A DNA stretch of 64,000 bases from Helicobacter pylori. GTDB lineage: Bacteria; Campylobacterota; Campylobacteria; Campylobacterales; Helicobacteraceae. Numbering within the stretch: position 1 is the stretch's first letter; each line of letters opens with the position of its first letter. Below are positions 46,145 through 56,233 of this stretch, one piece after another. The stretch is from contig CP032039.1 of the NCBI GenBank assembly GCA_008032935.1, positions 310,001-374,000 of the forward strand, written 5' to 3'. The position numbers and the translations under genes were made by a program. The notes under the pieces are model-generated. The model was not told the origin of the DNA. It saw only the letters and a program-made list of their open reading frames with translations, and did not search any database.

Positions 46145-46707
46145 TTAACTTTCTATTTTTAAAGGTTTTTTAAGCGTGAAACGATTTTGCATAGCGTTAA
46201 AATCATGGCTTTCTATAAAAAATTTTAAGGCGTTTTTGGCATGTTCAAACACAGCGTTTTTTAAAGGCTCTTCGTTTTTGTGGAATTTTGAAAGCACATG
46301 CTCAACCACTCCAATCCCTTTAGAAATCCCCACCCTCAAGCGATAATAAGAATTAGAACACAATAAATCAATGGATTTTAGGCCGTTATGCCCTCCATTC
46401 CCCCACCCTTTTTAAACCTCACAACGCCTAAAGGTAAATCCAAGTCGTCATGGATAATTAAAAGCTCTTTAATTTTGTAAAAATTTTTAGCGCTTAAAAC
46501 GCTCTCGCCGCTCAAATTCATGTAAGTTTGGGGTTTGAGTAAGATAAAATCCTTATAAACGCACAAATAAGCGTTGTGTTTGGGAGAAAAAGTGAAAGAA
46601 AAATCCAATTCGCTAACGAGCGAATCTAAAATATCAAAACCAGCGTTGTGTCTGGTGTGGGCGTAACGCAAAGTAGGGTTGCCTAAACCTACTAAAAGCG
46701 TCATCAC
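46145..46707 (-). CDS. pth: Peptidyl-tRNA hydrolase, frameshifted in this sequence
   Basis: Pth recycles tRNA from stalled peptidyl-tRNA. The N-terminal LLVGLGNP (N10), the catalytic RHNAGFD (H20), the PQTYMNLSG loop and HDDLDLPLG are all present. The break is at a G run near 46389-46398 (minus strand): one G missing in GGTGGGGGAATGG; restored, the sequence reads [13 protein letters not shown], the conserved Pth motif, and runs to 46145 (187 residues). Pth is essential, so a sequence error is the likely cause. rplY lies 6 bases upstream. Confidence 0.95.
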
Positions 46708-46713
46708 CTGAAA

Positions 46714-47250
46714 TCACTTCGCTTTAATCACACCGATCACAGCGATAGAATCATGATCTAAGATCTTCACATTCTCGTGTTTTTCTAAATCGCGCACCAA
46801 AATAGACTCATTCACGTCTAAAGGGGCTACATCTACTAAGTAGTGATCGGGCAAATGCTCTGGAGCGCATTCCACGCTGATACGCTTTTTAGAGAGCATC
46901 AAAATCCCTTTATTTTTCAAGCCCACTGGAGTGCCTTGGTGTTTGACGGGGACTTTAAATTTGGACTTCACGCCCTTAGTAACAGCGAGTAAATCCACAT
47001 GGATAAGCTCGTTAGTAACGGGGTTTTTTTGGTATTCTTGAACCACGACTTCAAAAGTCTTATCCCCTAATTTCACCGGGAAAATCAAATGCTTTTTTTC
47101 CTTAAGGTATTTAATGAAAGGGTTTAATTTGAACGCGCCATTCACGTTTTCAATGCCCTTTCCATAAACATTTGCGATTAGATAGCCATCTTTTTTTAAA
47201 GCTTTAGCGTTAGCTTTAGTAATACTCTCTCTAATAACGCCTTCTAACAT
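46714..47250 (-). CDS. rplY: Ribosomal protein bL25 (CTC/TL5 form)
   Basis: 178 residues with the N-terminal L25 5S-rRNA binding domain ([31 protein letters not shown]) and the C-terminal CTC domain ([42 protein letters not shown]). The two-domain form is the general stress protein Ctc type. It binds 5S rRNA in the large subunit. It is co-oriented with pth, a common pairing. Confidence 0.95.
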   Translation of the reverse strand: MLEGVIRESITKANAKALKKDGYLIANVYGKGIENVNGAFKLNPFIKYLKEKKHLIFPVKLGDKTFEVVVQEYQKNPVTNELIHVDLLAVTKGVKSKFKVPVKHQGTPVGLKNKGILMLSKKRISVECAPEHLPDHYLVDVAPLDVNESILVRDLEKHENVKILDHDSIAVIGVIKAK

Positions 47251-47304
47251 GTCAATCCTTTAAAATAAAATAAGGGCTTATTCTATCCAAAAAACCCTTA
47301 AAAA

Positions 47305-48255
47305 TCAAAAACTGCTTAAAAGCTTTTCAAAGGATTGTTTGAACGCTATCAAGCCTTCTTTAAGGAGTTTTTGGGCGGTGTTTTCTAAATCAATGTTTTG
47401 GTTTTTCAATTCTTTTTTAAACGCTTCAATTTCTGTGATTTTTAAAGGGGTTTGATACTCGGTGTTTGGGTCAAGCAAATAAGCGTTTAAAGCCTCTAAT
47501 GGGGCTGTGTTGATAGAGTTTTTAAAACACAGCGCTTTAATGTAATAATCTTTAGCTAAAGAATTAGATTTAACGCCGGTGGATGCAAAAAGGGTGCTTA
47601 TTAGCTTATTGGCATGCTGACTGATTTGATAATAGCACTCCGTAGCGTTCATAATCCCGCTTTGAGCTTGCAAGTTTTTTGGCACTAAAGGGTCTATTTC
47701 TTTGTCAAATCGTGAGACAAACACGCTAATGACCGCTCTTTTTTGCGCTTCTTTGGCTAAGATTTGAGCGATTTCACCGGCAATTTTAGGCGAAAAGACT
47801 AAAGTTACATTAACAGGAATAGAAGCTTTAGTTAAAGCGCTAATGACTTCAAGAGCGCTTTCGCTCGCCGGGACTTTAATCATCACATTAGGGCGGTTTA
47901 ATGTTTTGAATAACCGCTTGGCTTCATCAATGCTTTTAGCGGCATCATCTTCTAAAAAAGGGTCAATTTCTAGGCTAATGTAGCCGTTGTTAGGGTCTTT
48001 TTCATATAAAGGCATTAACGCGCTAGAGGCTTGTAAAATATCCTTTAACGCCAAAGTTTCATAAATTTCTTTAGCTTTTTTGCCTTTGAGTTTAGCGATT
48101 TCATCTTTATAAAACGCGCTTTTTGTGATCGCTTCACAAAACAAACTGGGGTTACTCGTCGCCCCGCAAATAGCCCCCTTATTGATGAGCTTTAAAAAGT
48201 TGTTTTCTAAAAAATCCCTTTCTATAAAATCGCACCACAAACTGAATTCTTGCAT
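47305..48255 (-). CDS. tal: Transaldolase
   Basis: 316 residues of the TIM-barrel transaldolase family, which exchanges three-carbon units between sedoheptulose-7-phosphate and glyceraldehyde-3-phosphate in the pentose phosphate pathway. The Schiff-base Lys is K127 in [20 protein letters not shown] (32-39), NVTLVFSP and the SVFVSRFD strand fit the family. The gene lies 3 bases downstream of murE in a leftward operon. Confidence 0.93.
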   Translation of the reverse strand: MQEFSLWCDFIERDFLENNFLKLINKGAICGATSNPSLFCEAITKSAFYKDEIAKLKGKKAKEIYETLALKDILQASSALMPLYEKDPNNGYISLEIDPFLEDDAAKSIDEAKRLFKTLNRPNVMIKVPASESALEVISALTKASIPVNVTLVFSPKIAGEIAQILAKEAQKRAVISVFVSRFDKEIDPLVPKNLQAQSGIMNATECYYQISQHANKLISTLFASTGVKSNSLAKDYYIKALCFKNSINTAPLEALNAYLLDPNTEYQTPLKITEIEAFKKELKNQNIDLENTAQKLLKEGLIAFKQSFEKLLSSF

Positions 48256-48258
48256 GTT

Positions 48259-49602
48259 TTATCCTTGTTTTAAATGTTGGTAATAGCTTTTAACGACTTC
48301 CTGGTCGCTAAAAAAAATCGTTTTGTCTTTAAAGATTTGAATATTTTCATCGCCCTTGCCTAAAATCAACAACACCTCATCGTCTTTTAAATTTTCTAAA
48401 GCGTTTAAAATGGCTTTTTTTCGGTCTTTTTCTATAATGACTTTAGAAGAATCGCTGATGCCTTTTAAAATATCCTTAATAATGTCTTCTTCGTTTTCGC
48501 TTCTGGGGTTGTCTGAAGTTAAGATGATTTTATGCGCGTAATAGCTCGCTATGGCTCCCATTTTAGGGCGCTTGGTTTTATCCCTATCGCCCCCTGCTCC
48601 AAAAAGAGCGGTGATTTTTTGGTTTTTAAAGCTTTCAAAGACTTGTTGCATGCCGTCTGTGGTGTGGGCAAAATCCACAACCACTAAAGGTTTAGAATGT
48701 ACAATTTCCAAACGCCCCTTCACCCCATAAAAGTTTTCTAATAACGGCGCAATCGCTTCTAGCGGTAATTGAGTGAGCAATTTGACCCCCAAAACGCCCG
48801 CTAAGATATTATAAAGGTTGTAACGCCCTAAAAGGGGGGAATGCATAAGGGCGATTTCTTTAAGATTGGGATCTCTTAAATCTTGTTGGTAGCATAAAGA
48901 CGCGCTAATAAAGGGGGTGAGCGAAAAGGCTTGAACGTTTAAATGCGCTTTTTTATCCAGCGCGTAAGTGTGCGCGTTAATGGGGTTAAAAAGGGCGTTT
49001 GTTTCATCTCTGTTGATGACTTTCAAGCCCTCATCTTTAAAAAAGCTGTTTTTAATATCTCTGTAATTTTCTATGCTTTTGTGGAAATCTAAATGATCGC
49101 TTGTGATATTGGTTAAGATTTTAAGGGCAAAATCAAGCCCAGCAATGCGCTTTTGGACAATCGCATGGGAGCTCACTTCCATAATAAAGTATTCACACCC
49201 CAAACGAATCGCTTCTTCTAAATCGCTATAAAGCTCTAAAAGAGTGGGCGTGGTCAAGCCCTTTTCTTTGATGCGTTCATCGTTAATAAAAAACCCCCTT
49301 GTGCCTAAAAGAGCGGTCTTTTTATTCAAATCTAAGAGCAAGGAATACATCAAGCTCGCTGTGGTCGTTTTACCATTAGTGCCAGTAATCCCTACAATTT
49401 TAATCTTAAAATCAAAGTAGTTTTTAAGCTCGTTAAAATCTAAAATAGCCAGGTTTTTTTCTGCAATTAAAGGGGAGTATTTTTCATTTAAAGGCGTTTT
49501 GACAAAAAGGATTTCTTTAGGGTTTTCTAAAACTTCATTCGTGTTATCGCTTAAAAAAGAATAGGCGCGGTTGCGATAAGTCAGGGTTTTTTTAAGCTTC
49601 AT
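48259..49602 (-). CDS. murE: UDP-N-acetylmuramoyl-tripeptide synthetase (meso-DAP adding)
   Basis: 447 residues of the Mur ligase family; it adds meso-diaminopimelate to UDP-MurNAc-L-Ala-D-Glu. The ATP motif GTNGKTT is at 74-80, the carbamylated-Lys/metal region EVSSHA follows, and the C-terminal LTSDNPRSE carries DNPR, the signature for meso-DAP rather than Lys. It ends 3 bases before tal and starts 3 bases after the upstream gene, so all are one operon. Confidence 0.96.
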   Translation of the reverse strand: MKLKKTLTYRNRAYSFLSDNTNEVLENPKEILFVKTPLNEKYSPLIAEKNLAILDFNELKNYFDFKIKIVGITGTNGKTTTASLMYSLLLDLNKKTALLGTRGFFINDERIKEKGLTTPTLLELYSDLEEAIRLGCEYFIMEVSSHAIVQKRIAGLDFALKILTNITSDHLDFHKSIENYRDIKNSFFKDEGLKVINRDETNALFNPINAHTYALDKKAHLNVQAFSLTPFISASLCYQQDLRDPNLKEIALMHSPLLGRYNLYNILAGVLGVKLLTQLPLEAIAPLLENFYGVKGRLEIVHSKPLVVVDFAHTTDGMQQVFESFKNQKITALFGAGGDRDKTKRPKMGAIASYYAHKIILTSDNPRSENEEDIIKDILKGISDSSKVIIEKDRKKAILNALENLKDDEVLLILGKGDENIQIFKDKTIFFSDQEVVKSYYQHLKQG

Positions 49603-49605
49603 TCT

Positions 49606-50217
49606 TTAAGCCTTATTGGATTTGAGAGCGTATTCTAAAAGAGAACGCAAAAACTTATCGTAAATAAAAGAATCTTCATGCATGTTTTCAATGTAATTTA
49701 TTGCTAATTCATAATAGCCATAATGGTTCAATTCTTTCAAAAATTCATAAAAATCCTCTTTATTGTCAAAAATCACCCTAGAGCTGAACATCAAATCTTC
49801 AAACGCTTCCTTAAAACCGCGCTCCAAGCTCAAGCGTTTGAAATCCGCGTACAAAATGCCGTTCAATTCCTCGCCTTTTTGAGAAATTTGCGCATCAATC
49901 TTTTCAGTCATTTGGTTCAATCCCTCATCAAAAGAAGCGATCAAATTGATGATTTGCTCTTCAGCCTGGTTTTTTAAGCTTCGTTTTTGCATAGCGATCA
50001 AGCTTTGATACAATTCATAAAAGCTATGGGCTTCTTTAGGGAAATCCTTAGCGATGTCGCTTAATAACGCCCCCACTTTGGCTTTTTGGTTGTCTTTATC
50101 CAAAAACAACACTTCAGAAAAAAGGCGTAACGCTTCAGCGTAATGGGCTTGCTTGAACGCTAAAAATCCCTCTTTAATCAACGCGCGCTTTTTAAATTCA
50201 TAATCAAACTTTTGCAT
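49606..50217 (-). CDS. Conserved protein of unknown function, TPR-like N-terminus
   Basis: 203 residues. The N-terminal part (KEGFLAFKQAHYAEALRLFSEVLFLDKDNQKA) looks like one or two TPR helices. The rest is helical (LKNQAEEQIINLIASFDEGLNQM) with an aromatic C-terminal part (FYEFLKELNHYGYYELAINYIENM). No signal peptide or membrane segment is seen. It sits between nifU-like and murE in the same direction. I do not recognise a named family. Confidence 0.7.
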   Translation of the reverse strand: MQKFDYEFKKRALIKEGFLAFKQAHYAEALRLFSEVLFLDKDNQKAKVGALLSDIAKDFPKEAHSFYELYQSLIAMQKRSLKNQAEEQIINLIASFDEGLNQMTEKIDAQISQKGEELNGILYADFKRLSLERGFKEAFEDLMFSSRVIFDNKEDFYEFLKELNHYGYYELAINYIENMHEDSFIYDKFLRSLLEYALKSNKA

Positions 50218-50229
50218 GCCTAATAATCC

Positions 50230-50499
50230 TTAAAGCTTATCAAACTCCTTAGCGTTTTCTAAGCACACCACTTCTAAATTGGGGTGAATATCCATTTTAA
50301 GCTGCCTTTCAATGACATTTTTTAAAGTGATCTTACTGCTAGAGCAAGTCTTACACGCTCCCTCTAAAGCCACATAAATTTTCATGCTTTTCACCCCTAG
50401 CACTTCAATATTACCGCCATCTTTGAGCAAGTAAGGGCGGATCTTTTCTATCACAATACGCACCGGTTTTTGTAAATCTTCATCGCTAAATTCTATCAT
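50230..50499 (-). CDS. NifU C-terminal domain (Nfu-type) iron-sulfur scaffold protein
   Basis: 89 residues consisting of the NifU/Nfu C-terminal domain alone: VIEKIRPYLLKDGGNIEVLG, then EGACKTCSSSKITLKNVIERQL with the CxxC pair (C69, C72 by eye). These proteins hold and pass on 4Fe-4S clusters. H. pylori has a separate full NifU/NifS system elsewhere, so this would be a carrier protein. It leads the leftward operon that includes murE and tal. Confidence 0.88.
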   Translation of the reverse strand: MIEFSDEDLQKPVRIVIEKIRPYLLKDGGNIEVLGVKSMKIYVALEGACKTCSSSKITLKNVIERQLKMDIHPNLEVVCLENAKEFDKL

Positions 50500-50540
50500 T
50501 TTTAAAAACCTTATTTTTAAAATTTTACTTTAAGATACCA

Positions 50541-50614
50541 TATAATGAGCCATTTTTATCAAACAACGCTTTTTAAGAGTGGCTCAAGGGCTAATTGGAT
50601 AGAATAGAGCCACT
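50541..50614 (+). promoter_or_regulatory. pitA promoter and leader hairpin
   Basis: TATAAT at 50541-50546 predicts a start near 50553 and a leader of about 87 bases. In the leader, AGTGGCTC (50578-50585) pairs perfectly with GAGCCACT (50607-50614) around a 21-base loop. The hairpin ends 25 bases before the pitA ATG. It may affect translation or mRNA stability; that is inference. Confidence 0.45.
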
Positions 50615-50639
50615 ATTAGAATAAGGTTTTGGTGACGAT

Positions 50640-52239
50640 ATGGAAATTAAAAACATCAAAGAGTTTGAAAAAGCTTCCAAAAAACTCCAAAAAGACACTT
50701 TAAAAATCGCTCTCGCTCTTTTGTTTCTCATCGGTGCCGCTTTGCTCGCTCTCATTTTTGGGCAGGCTAATTCTAAGGGATTGTTGCTTATTTTTGCGGC
50801 CGTGATTGGGGGGTATATGGCGACGAATATTGGCGCGAATGATGTGTCTAATAATGTCGGCCCTGCCGTAGGCTCTAAAGCCATTAGCATGGGTGGGGCG
50901 ATTTTGATCGCTGCGATTTGTGAAATGCTAGGAGCGATCATTGCTGGGGGGAAGTGGTTTCTACGATTAAGGGCCGTATCGTTTCGCCTGAATTTATTAA
51001 CGATGCGCATGTTTTCATTAATGTCATGTTGGCTAGCTTACTCAGTGGGGCGTTATGGTTGCATGTAGCGACTTTAATAGGCGCTCCCGTTTCCACTTCA
51101 CACTCTGTAGTGGGGGGATTATGGGGGCTGGAATGGCAGCAGCTGGAATGGCAGCTGTCAATTGGCATTTTTTATCAGGTATTGTGGCCAGTTGGGTAAT
51201 TTCGCCTTTAATGGGGGCTTTGATAGCCATGTTTTTTTTAATGCTCATTAAAAAGACTATCGCTTATAAAGAAGATAAAAAGAGCGCGGCTTTAAAGGTC
51301 GTGCCTTATTTGGTAGCGTTGATGAGCTTAGCCTTTAGCTGGTATTTGATGGTTAAGGTTTTAAAACGCCTTTATACGGTGGGTTTTGAAATCCAGCTGG
51401 CTTGCGGCTGTATCCTTGCACTTTTGATTTTTATTCTTTTTAAAAGATTTGTGTTAAAAAAAGCCCCGCAATTAGAAAATAGCCATGAAAGCATTAATGA
51501 GCTTTTCAATGTCCCTTTGATTTTTGCCGCCGCACTTTTAAGCTTTGCGCATGGGGCTAATGATGTGGCTAACGCTATTGGCCCCTTAGCCGCAATCAGT
51601 CAAACTTTAGAAGATGCAAATAGCCCTATGGGGAATACTTTAAGCTCTGTGCCTTTGTGGATTATGGTAGTAGGGGCAGCTGGGATCGCTTTAGGCTTGA
51701 GTTTGTATGGGCCAAAGCTCATTAAAACGGTGGGGTCAGAAATCACAGAATTAGACAAAATGCAAGCTTTTTGCATCGCGCTTTCTGCAGTCATTACCGT
51801 GCTTTTAGCCTCTCAATTAGGCTTGCCGGTAAGCTCTACGCATATTGTGGTGGGCGCGGTGTTTGGGGTGGGCTTTTTAAGGGAGCGTTTAAGAGAGCAA
51901 TCCAGAAGGCGTTTTGCTAGAATCAGAGACAACATTGTAGCGGCGCACTTTGGGGAAGATTTAGAAGAAATTGAAGGTTTTTTAGAACGCTTTGATAAAG
52001 CCAATTTGAAAGAAAAATCGCTCATGCTAGAGAGCTTGAAAAAAAGCAAGAACACCGCCATCGCTTTGGAATTGAAAAAGAAAGAAAAAAAGTCGCTTAA
52101 AAAAGTGTATAAAGAAGAAGTGATCAAACGCTCCATTTTAAAAAAGATTGTTACCGCTTGGTTGGTAACCGTGCCGGTTTCTGCGCTTTTAGGTGCACTT
52201 CTTTTTGTGGCTCTTGGTTTTATAGAAAAGTATTTCTAG
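50640..52239 (+). CDS. pitA: Inorganic phosphate transporter (PiT family), two frameshifts in this sequence
   Basis: Low-affinity phosphate permease of the inner membrane. The two PiT signature repeats are GANDVSNNVGPAVGSKA (N-terminal) and AHGANDVANAIGPLAAI (C-terminal), each followed by a P-V-S-(S/T)-(S/T)-H motif. Two breaks, each one G short: the G6 run 50946-50951 (restores GGEVVSTIKGRIVS) and the G6 run 51113-51118 (restores VVGGIMGAGMAAAGMAAVNW). Restored length is 533 residues, the expected size. No regulator such as PhoU lies beside it, but residues about 420-500 form a long helical insertion. Confidence 0.93.
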
Positions 52240-52342
52240 GGTTTTTGAAGGCTTGATTTTTAAAGTTAGGCTTAATCTTTTATGTTAAAATTCTGAGATT
52301 TTATATATTTTATATTTATCGTTAGGTTTTAGGTTTAAAGTT

Positions 52343-53692
52343 ATGGGGAGGAATCAAGGAGCTTATTTGGATTCGTCTGAATCAATTCTGATGTTGATGG
52401 TTGCTTTTTTATTGGTGCTGTTGAACGCTTTTTTTGTGCTTTCGGAGTTTGCCCTTGTGAAAGTGCGTAAAACCCGCTTAGAAGAGCTGGTTAAAATCGG
52501 TAATTCCAACGCTAAACTCGCTTTAAAGATGAGTCAAAGACTAGACACTTATTTGAGCGCCACGCAGTTAGGCATCACCCTTTCTTCATTAGCTTTAGGC
52601 TGGGTGGGTGAGCCCGCTATCGCAAAATTGTTAGCCGCGCTGTTTGAGTCTATGGATTTGAGAGAAAATCCTATTTTTATCCATTCAATGAGCGTGGTCA
52701 TAGCGTTTTTAAGCATCACTTTTTTGCATGTCGTGCTAGGCGAGATCGTGCCTAAATCTTTAGCGATCGCTAAATCTGAAAAAGCCGCTCTTTTTGCCGC
52801 GCGCCCTTTGCATGTGTTTTGGGTGGTGTTTTACCCGGTGGTGCGCTTGTTTGATGTGATCGCTCATTTCTTTTTAAAAAAAGTGGGCATCAATCCTAAA
52901 GAGCATGATGGCACGCATTCTGAAGAAGAGTTAAAAATCATTGTGGGCGAGAGTTTGAGAGAGGGCATTATTGATTCAGTGGAGGGCGAAATCATTAAAA
53001 ACGCGGTGGATTTTTCTGACACGAGCGCTAAAGAAATCATGACCCCACGAAAAGACATGGTGTGTTTGGACGAAGAAAACAGCTATGAAGAAAATATAGA
53101 CATTGTTTTAAAAAGCCGCTTCACGCGCTATCCTTATTGTAAGGGTTCTAAGGATAACATTATCGGCATGGTGCATATCAGAGACTTGCTCTCGCGCTCT
53201 ATTTTTACCCCCAAAATGCATGATTTCAATCAAATCGTTAGGAAAATGATCATCGTCCCTGAGAGCGCTTCTATTTCTCAAATCCTTATTAAAATGAAAA
53301 AAGAGCAAATCCATACCGCTTTGGTGATTGATGAATACGGCGGCACGGCCGGATTGCTCACTATGGAAGATATTATTGAAGAGATCATGGGCGAGATTAG
53401 CGACGAATACGACTTGAAACAAGAGGGCGTGAACAAGCTTGAAGAGGGCGTGTTTGAATTAGAGGGCATGCTGGATTTAGAGAGCGTAGAAGAAGTGCTT
53501 CACATTGAATTTGACAAAGAATGCGAGCAGGTAACGCTTGGGGGCTATGTTTTTAGCTTGTTAGAGCGCATGCCTATGGAGGGAGATACAATCGTTTCGC
53601 ATGGGTATTCTTTTGAAGTCTTAAGCGTGGATGGGGCTAGGATAAAACGCTTAAAAGCGGTTAAACAAGATCAGGGAGAAAATGAAGCATGA
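52343..53692 (+). CDS. CNNM/CBS-domain membrane protein (CorC/HlyC family)
   Basis: 449 residues. An N-terminal CNNM (DUF21) domain with four helices (LMVAFLLVLLNAFFVLSEFALVKV) is followed by two CBS domains (KEIMTPRKDMVCLDEEN, IHTALVIDEYGGTAGLLTMED) and a C-terminal CorC_HlyC domain (FELEGMLDLESVEEVL). Such proteins are linked to magnesium or cobalt efflux; the old name is hemolysin. ATG 52343 has no ribosome site; TTG 52367 is preceded by AAGGAG at 52356-52361 and may be the true start. It overlaps the TolC-like gene by 4 bases. Confidence 0.88.
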   Translation: MGRNQGAYLDSSESILMLMVAFLLVLLNAFFVLSEFALVKVRKTRLEELVKIGNSNAKLALKMSQRLDTYLSATQLGITLSSLALGWVGEPAIAKLLAALFESMDLRENPIFIHSMSVVIAFLSITFLHVVLGEIVPKSLAIAKSEKAALFAARPLHVFWVVFYPVVRLFDVIAHFFLKKVGINPKEHDGTHSEEELKIIVGESLREGIIDSVEGEIIKNAVDFSDTSAKEIMTPRKDMVCLDEENSYEENIDIVLKSRFTRYPYCKGSKDNIIGMVHIRDLLSRSIFTPKMHDFNQIVRKMIIVPESASISQILIKMKKEQIHTALVIDEYGGTAGLLTMEDIIEEIMGEISDEYDLKQEGVNKLEEGVFELEGMLDLESVEEVLHIEFDKECEQVTLGGYVFSLLERMPMEGDTIVSHGYSFEVLSVDGARIKRLKAVKQDQGENEA

Positions 53693-55221
53693 AAAAAACA
53701 ACCCTCTTTGTATTGAGCTTGTTGTTCAGTAGCTCTTTAAACGCTGTTGATGGAGTTCCTAAAACCGAGCCTTCTTCTTTGAATTTGGCTGAAGACAGCG
53801 CACCTTTGAACCACCCTAACGCCCAAAAACTCTCCTTAAAAAACGCATGGAATAGGGTATTGTCTAACCATGAAGGCTTGCATGCACAAGAATACGCCAT
53901 TAAGCGAGCGAGTAAAATGAAATTAGCGGCCAAGCTTTCTTTTTTGCCTCAAATTGATTTGAGCGCTTTTTATGTGTACCTCTCTAACCCCATTAAAATG
54001 GATTTTGCCAGCCAAAAACAACCGGGCGTGCAAAAAGCCACCAACCAGATCCATCAAGGCTTGCAAAACATCCAACAAAATATCCCCCCTCAAGTATTAA
54101 CCCCTCAAATCCAAGCGGGCATGCAAGGGGTGATGCAAGGTTTTGGGGCTTTGAGCAGCACTTTAGAAGCCCCCTTATTGTTTTCTAAGCAAAATGTGGT
54201 GATTGGGGCTTTGAGCATTATTTATCCCCTTTATATGGGTGGGGCAAGATTCACGATGGTGCGCATTGCGGATTTGATGCAAAAAGACGCTAATGAAGTG
54301 TATCGCTTGAAAAAGCTTTCCACTTTTCAAGAGCTTGTGAGCGTGTATTATGGCATGGTGTTAAACGCAGAAGTGGCTGAAACTTTAGAAGAAGTAGAAA
54401 AAGGCCATTATAAGCATTTCCAAAACGCTTTAAAAATGCAAAAAGTAGGGCAAATCGCTAGGGTAGAAACCTTAGGCGCTCAAGTGGCTTATGATAAGGC
54501 CCATATCGCTAGCGTTAAGGCTAAAGACGTGTTAGAAGTTTCGCAACTCTCGTTCAATTCTATTTTGTCTAGCAAAGACGATCTAGCGCCTTCAAGCAAA
54601 TTGGAGATCCACACCGAGAAAAATCTGCCCGATTTGAGCTTTTTTGTTGCTTCCACGCTCAATTCTTACCCAGTTTTAAAGACTTTAGAAAATCAGATTC
54701 AAATTTCTAAAGAAAACACGAAATTACAGATCGCTAAATTCTTGCCCCAAGTGAGTTTTTTTGGCTCTTATATCATGAAGCAAAACAATTCGGTGTTTGA
54801 AGACATGATCCCTAGTTGGTTTGTGGGCGTAGCCGGGCGCATGCCTATTCTTTCTCCCACAGGGCGTATCCAAAAATACCAAGCGAGCAAATTAGCCGAG
54901 TTGCAAATGAGTAGCGAACAAATCCAAGCTAAAAAAAACATGGAATTATTAGTGAATAAGACTTATAAAGAGACGCTTTCTTATTTGAAAGAATACAAAA
55001 GCTTGCTTTCTAGCGTGGAATTAGCCAAAGAAAATTTAAAACTCCAAGAGCAGGCTTTTTTACAAGGCTTAAGCACGAACGCTCAAGTCATTGATGCGAG
55101 GAACACGCTTTCTTCTATCATCGTGGAGCAAAAAAGCGTGGCTTATAAATACATTGTTTCATTGGCGAATTTAATGGCGTTAAGCGATCACATTGATTTA
55201 TTTTATGAATTTGTTTATTAA
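53689..55221 (+). CDS. TolC-like outer membrane efflux protein
   Basis: 510 residues with a signal peptide (TTLFVLSLLFSSSLNA) and two OEP repeats: long helices (NAWNRVLSNHEGLHAQEYAIKRA, YLKEYKSLLSSVELAKENLKLQEQ) alternating with short strands (FLPQIDLSAFYVYL, FLPQVSFFGSYI). It starts with an ATGA overlap with the previous gene and heads a four-gene exporter operon with the HlyD-like and two ABC-2 genes. It would form the outer membrane channel. The region about 90-150 is Gln-rich, an insertion compared with E. coli TolC. Confidence 0.9.
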   Translation: MKKTTLFVLSLLFSSSLNAVDGVPKTEPSSLNLAEDSAPLNHPNAQKLSLKNAWNRVLSNHEGLHAQEYAIKRASKMKLAAKLSFLPQIDLSAFYVYLSNPIKMDFASQKQPGVQKATNQIHQGLQNIQQNIPPQVLTPQIQAGMQGVMQGFGALSSTLEAPLLFSKQNVVIGALSIIYPLYMGGARFTMVRIADLMQKDANEVYRLKKLSTFQELVSVYYGMVLNAEVAETLEEVEKGHYKHFQNALKMQKVGQIARVETLGAQVAYDKAHIASVKAKDVLEVSQLSFNSILSSKDDLAPSSKLEIHTEKNLPDLSFFVASTLNSYPVLKTLENQIQISKENTKLQIAKFLPQVSFFGSYIMKQNNSVFEDMIPSWFVGVAGRMPILSPTGRIQKYQASKLAELQMSSEQIQAKKNMELLVNKTYKETLSYLKEYKSLLSSVELAKENLKLQEQAFLQGLSTNAQVIDARNTLSSIIVEQKSVAYKYIVSLANLMALSDHIDLFYEFVY

Positions 55222-55232
55222 AGGAAAGAATC

Positions 55233-56222
55233 ATGTCAAATAGCATGTTGGATAAAAATAAAGCGATTCTTACAGGGGGTGGGGCTTTATTGTTAGGGCT
55301 AATCGTGCTTTTTTATTTGGCTTACCGCCCTAAGGCTGAAGTGTTGCAAGGGTTTTTGGAGGCCAGAGAATACAGCGTGAGCTCTAAAGTGCCTGGCCGC
55401 ATTGAAAAGGTGTTTGTTAAAAAAGGCGATCACATTAAAAAGGGCGATTTGGTTTTTAGCATTTCCAGCCCTGAATTAGAAGCCAAGCTCGCTCAAGCTG
55501 AAGCCGGGCATAAAGCCGCTAAAGCGCTTAGCGATGAAGTCAAAAGAGGCTCAAGAGATGAAACGATTAATTCTGCAAGAGACGTTTGGCAAGCGGCAAA
55601 ATCTCAAGCCACTTTAGCCAAAGAGACTTATAAGCGCGTTCAAGATTTGTATGATAACGGCGTGGCGAGTTTGCAAAAGCGCGATGAAGCCTATGCGGCC
55701 TATGAAAGCACTAAATACAACGAGAGCGCGGCTTACCAAAAGTATAAAATGGCTTTAGGGGGGGCGAGCTCTGAAAGCAAGATTGCCGCTAAGGCTAAAG
55801 AGAGCGCGGCTTTAGGGCAAGTGAATGAAGTGGAGTCTTATTTAAAAGATGTCAAAGCTACAGCCCCAATTGATGGGGAAGTGAGTAATGTGCTTTTAAG
55901 CGGTGGCGAGCTTAGCCCTAAGGGCTTTCCTGTGGTTTTAATGATAGATTTAAAGGATAGTTGGTTAAAAATCAGCGTGCCTGAAAAGTATTTGAACGAG
56001 TTTAAGGTGGGCAAGGAATTTGAAGGCTATATCCCAGCGTTGAAAAGAAGCGCGAAATTCAGGGTCAAATATTTGAGCGTGATGGGGGATTTTGCGACTT
56101 GGAAAGCGACAAATAATTCCAACACTTACGACATGAAAAGCTATGAAGTGGAGGCCATACCCTTAGAAGAGTTGGAAAATTTTAGGGTAGGGATGAGCGT
56201 GTTAGTTACCATTAAACCTTAA
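55233..56222 (+). CDS. HlyD-family periplasmic adaptor protein
   Basis: 329 residues. One N-terminal membrane anchor (AILTGGGALLLGLIVLFYLAY), then a biotinyl-lipoyl-like domain (REYSVSSKVPGRIEKVFVKKGDHIKKGDL), a helical hairpin (about 85-205) and the second lipoyl half (ATAPIDGEVSNVLLSGGE), followed by a barrel. This matches the YhiI/YbhG adaptor type used with ABC-2 exporters. It links the inner membrane permeases to the TolC-like channel encoded just upstream (gap 11 bases). Confidence 0.92.
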   Translation: MSNSMLDKNKAILTGGGALLLGLIVLFYLAYRPKAEVLQGFLEAREYSVSSKVPGRIEKVFVKKGDHIKKGDLVFSISSPELEAKLAQAEAGHKAAKALSDEVKRGSRDETINSARDVWQAAKSQATLAKETYKRVQDLYDNGVASLQKRDEAYAAYESTKYNESAAYQKYKMALGGASSESKIAAKAKESAALGQVNEVESYLKDVKATAPIDGEVSNVLLSGGELSPKGFPVVLMIDLKDSWLKISVPEKYLNEFKVGKEFEGYIPALKRSAKFRVKYLSVMGDFATWKATNNSNTYDMKSYEVEAIPLEELENFRVGMSVLVTIKP

Positions 56223-56233
56223 AAAGGATTGTT

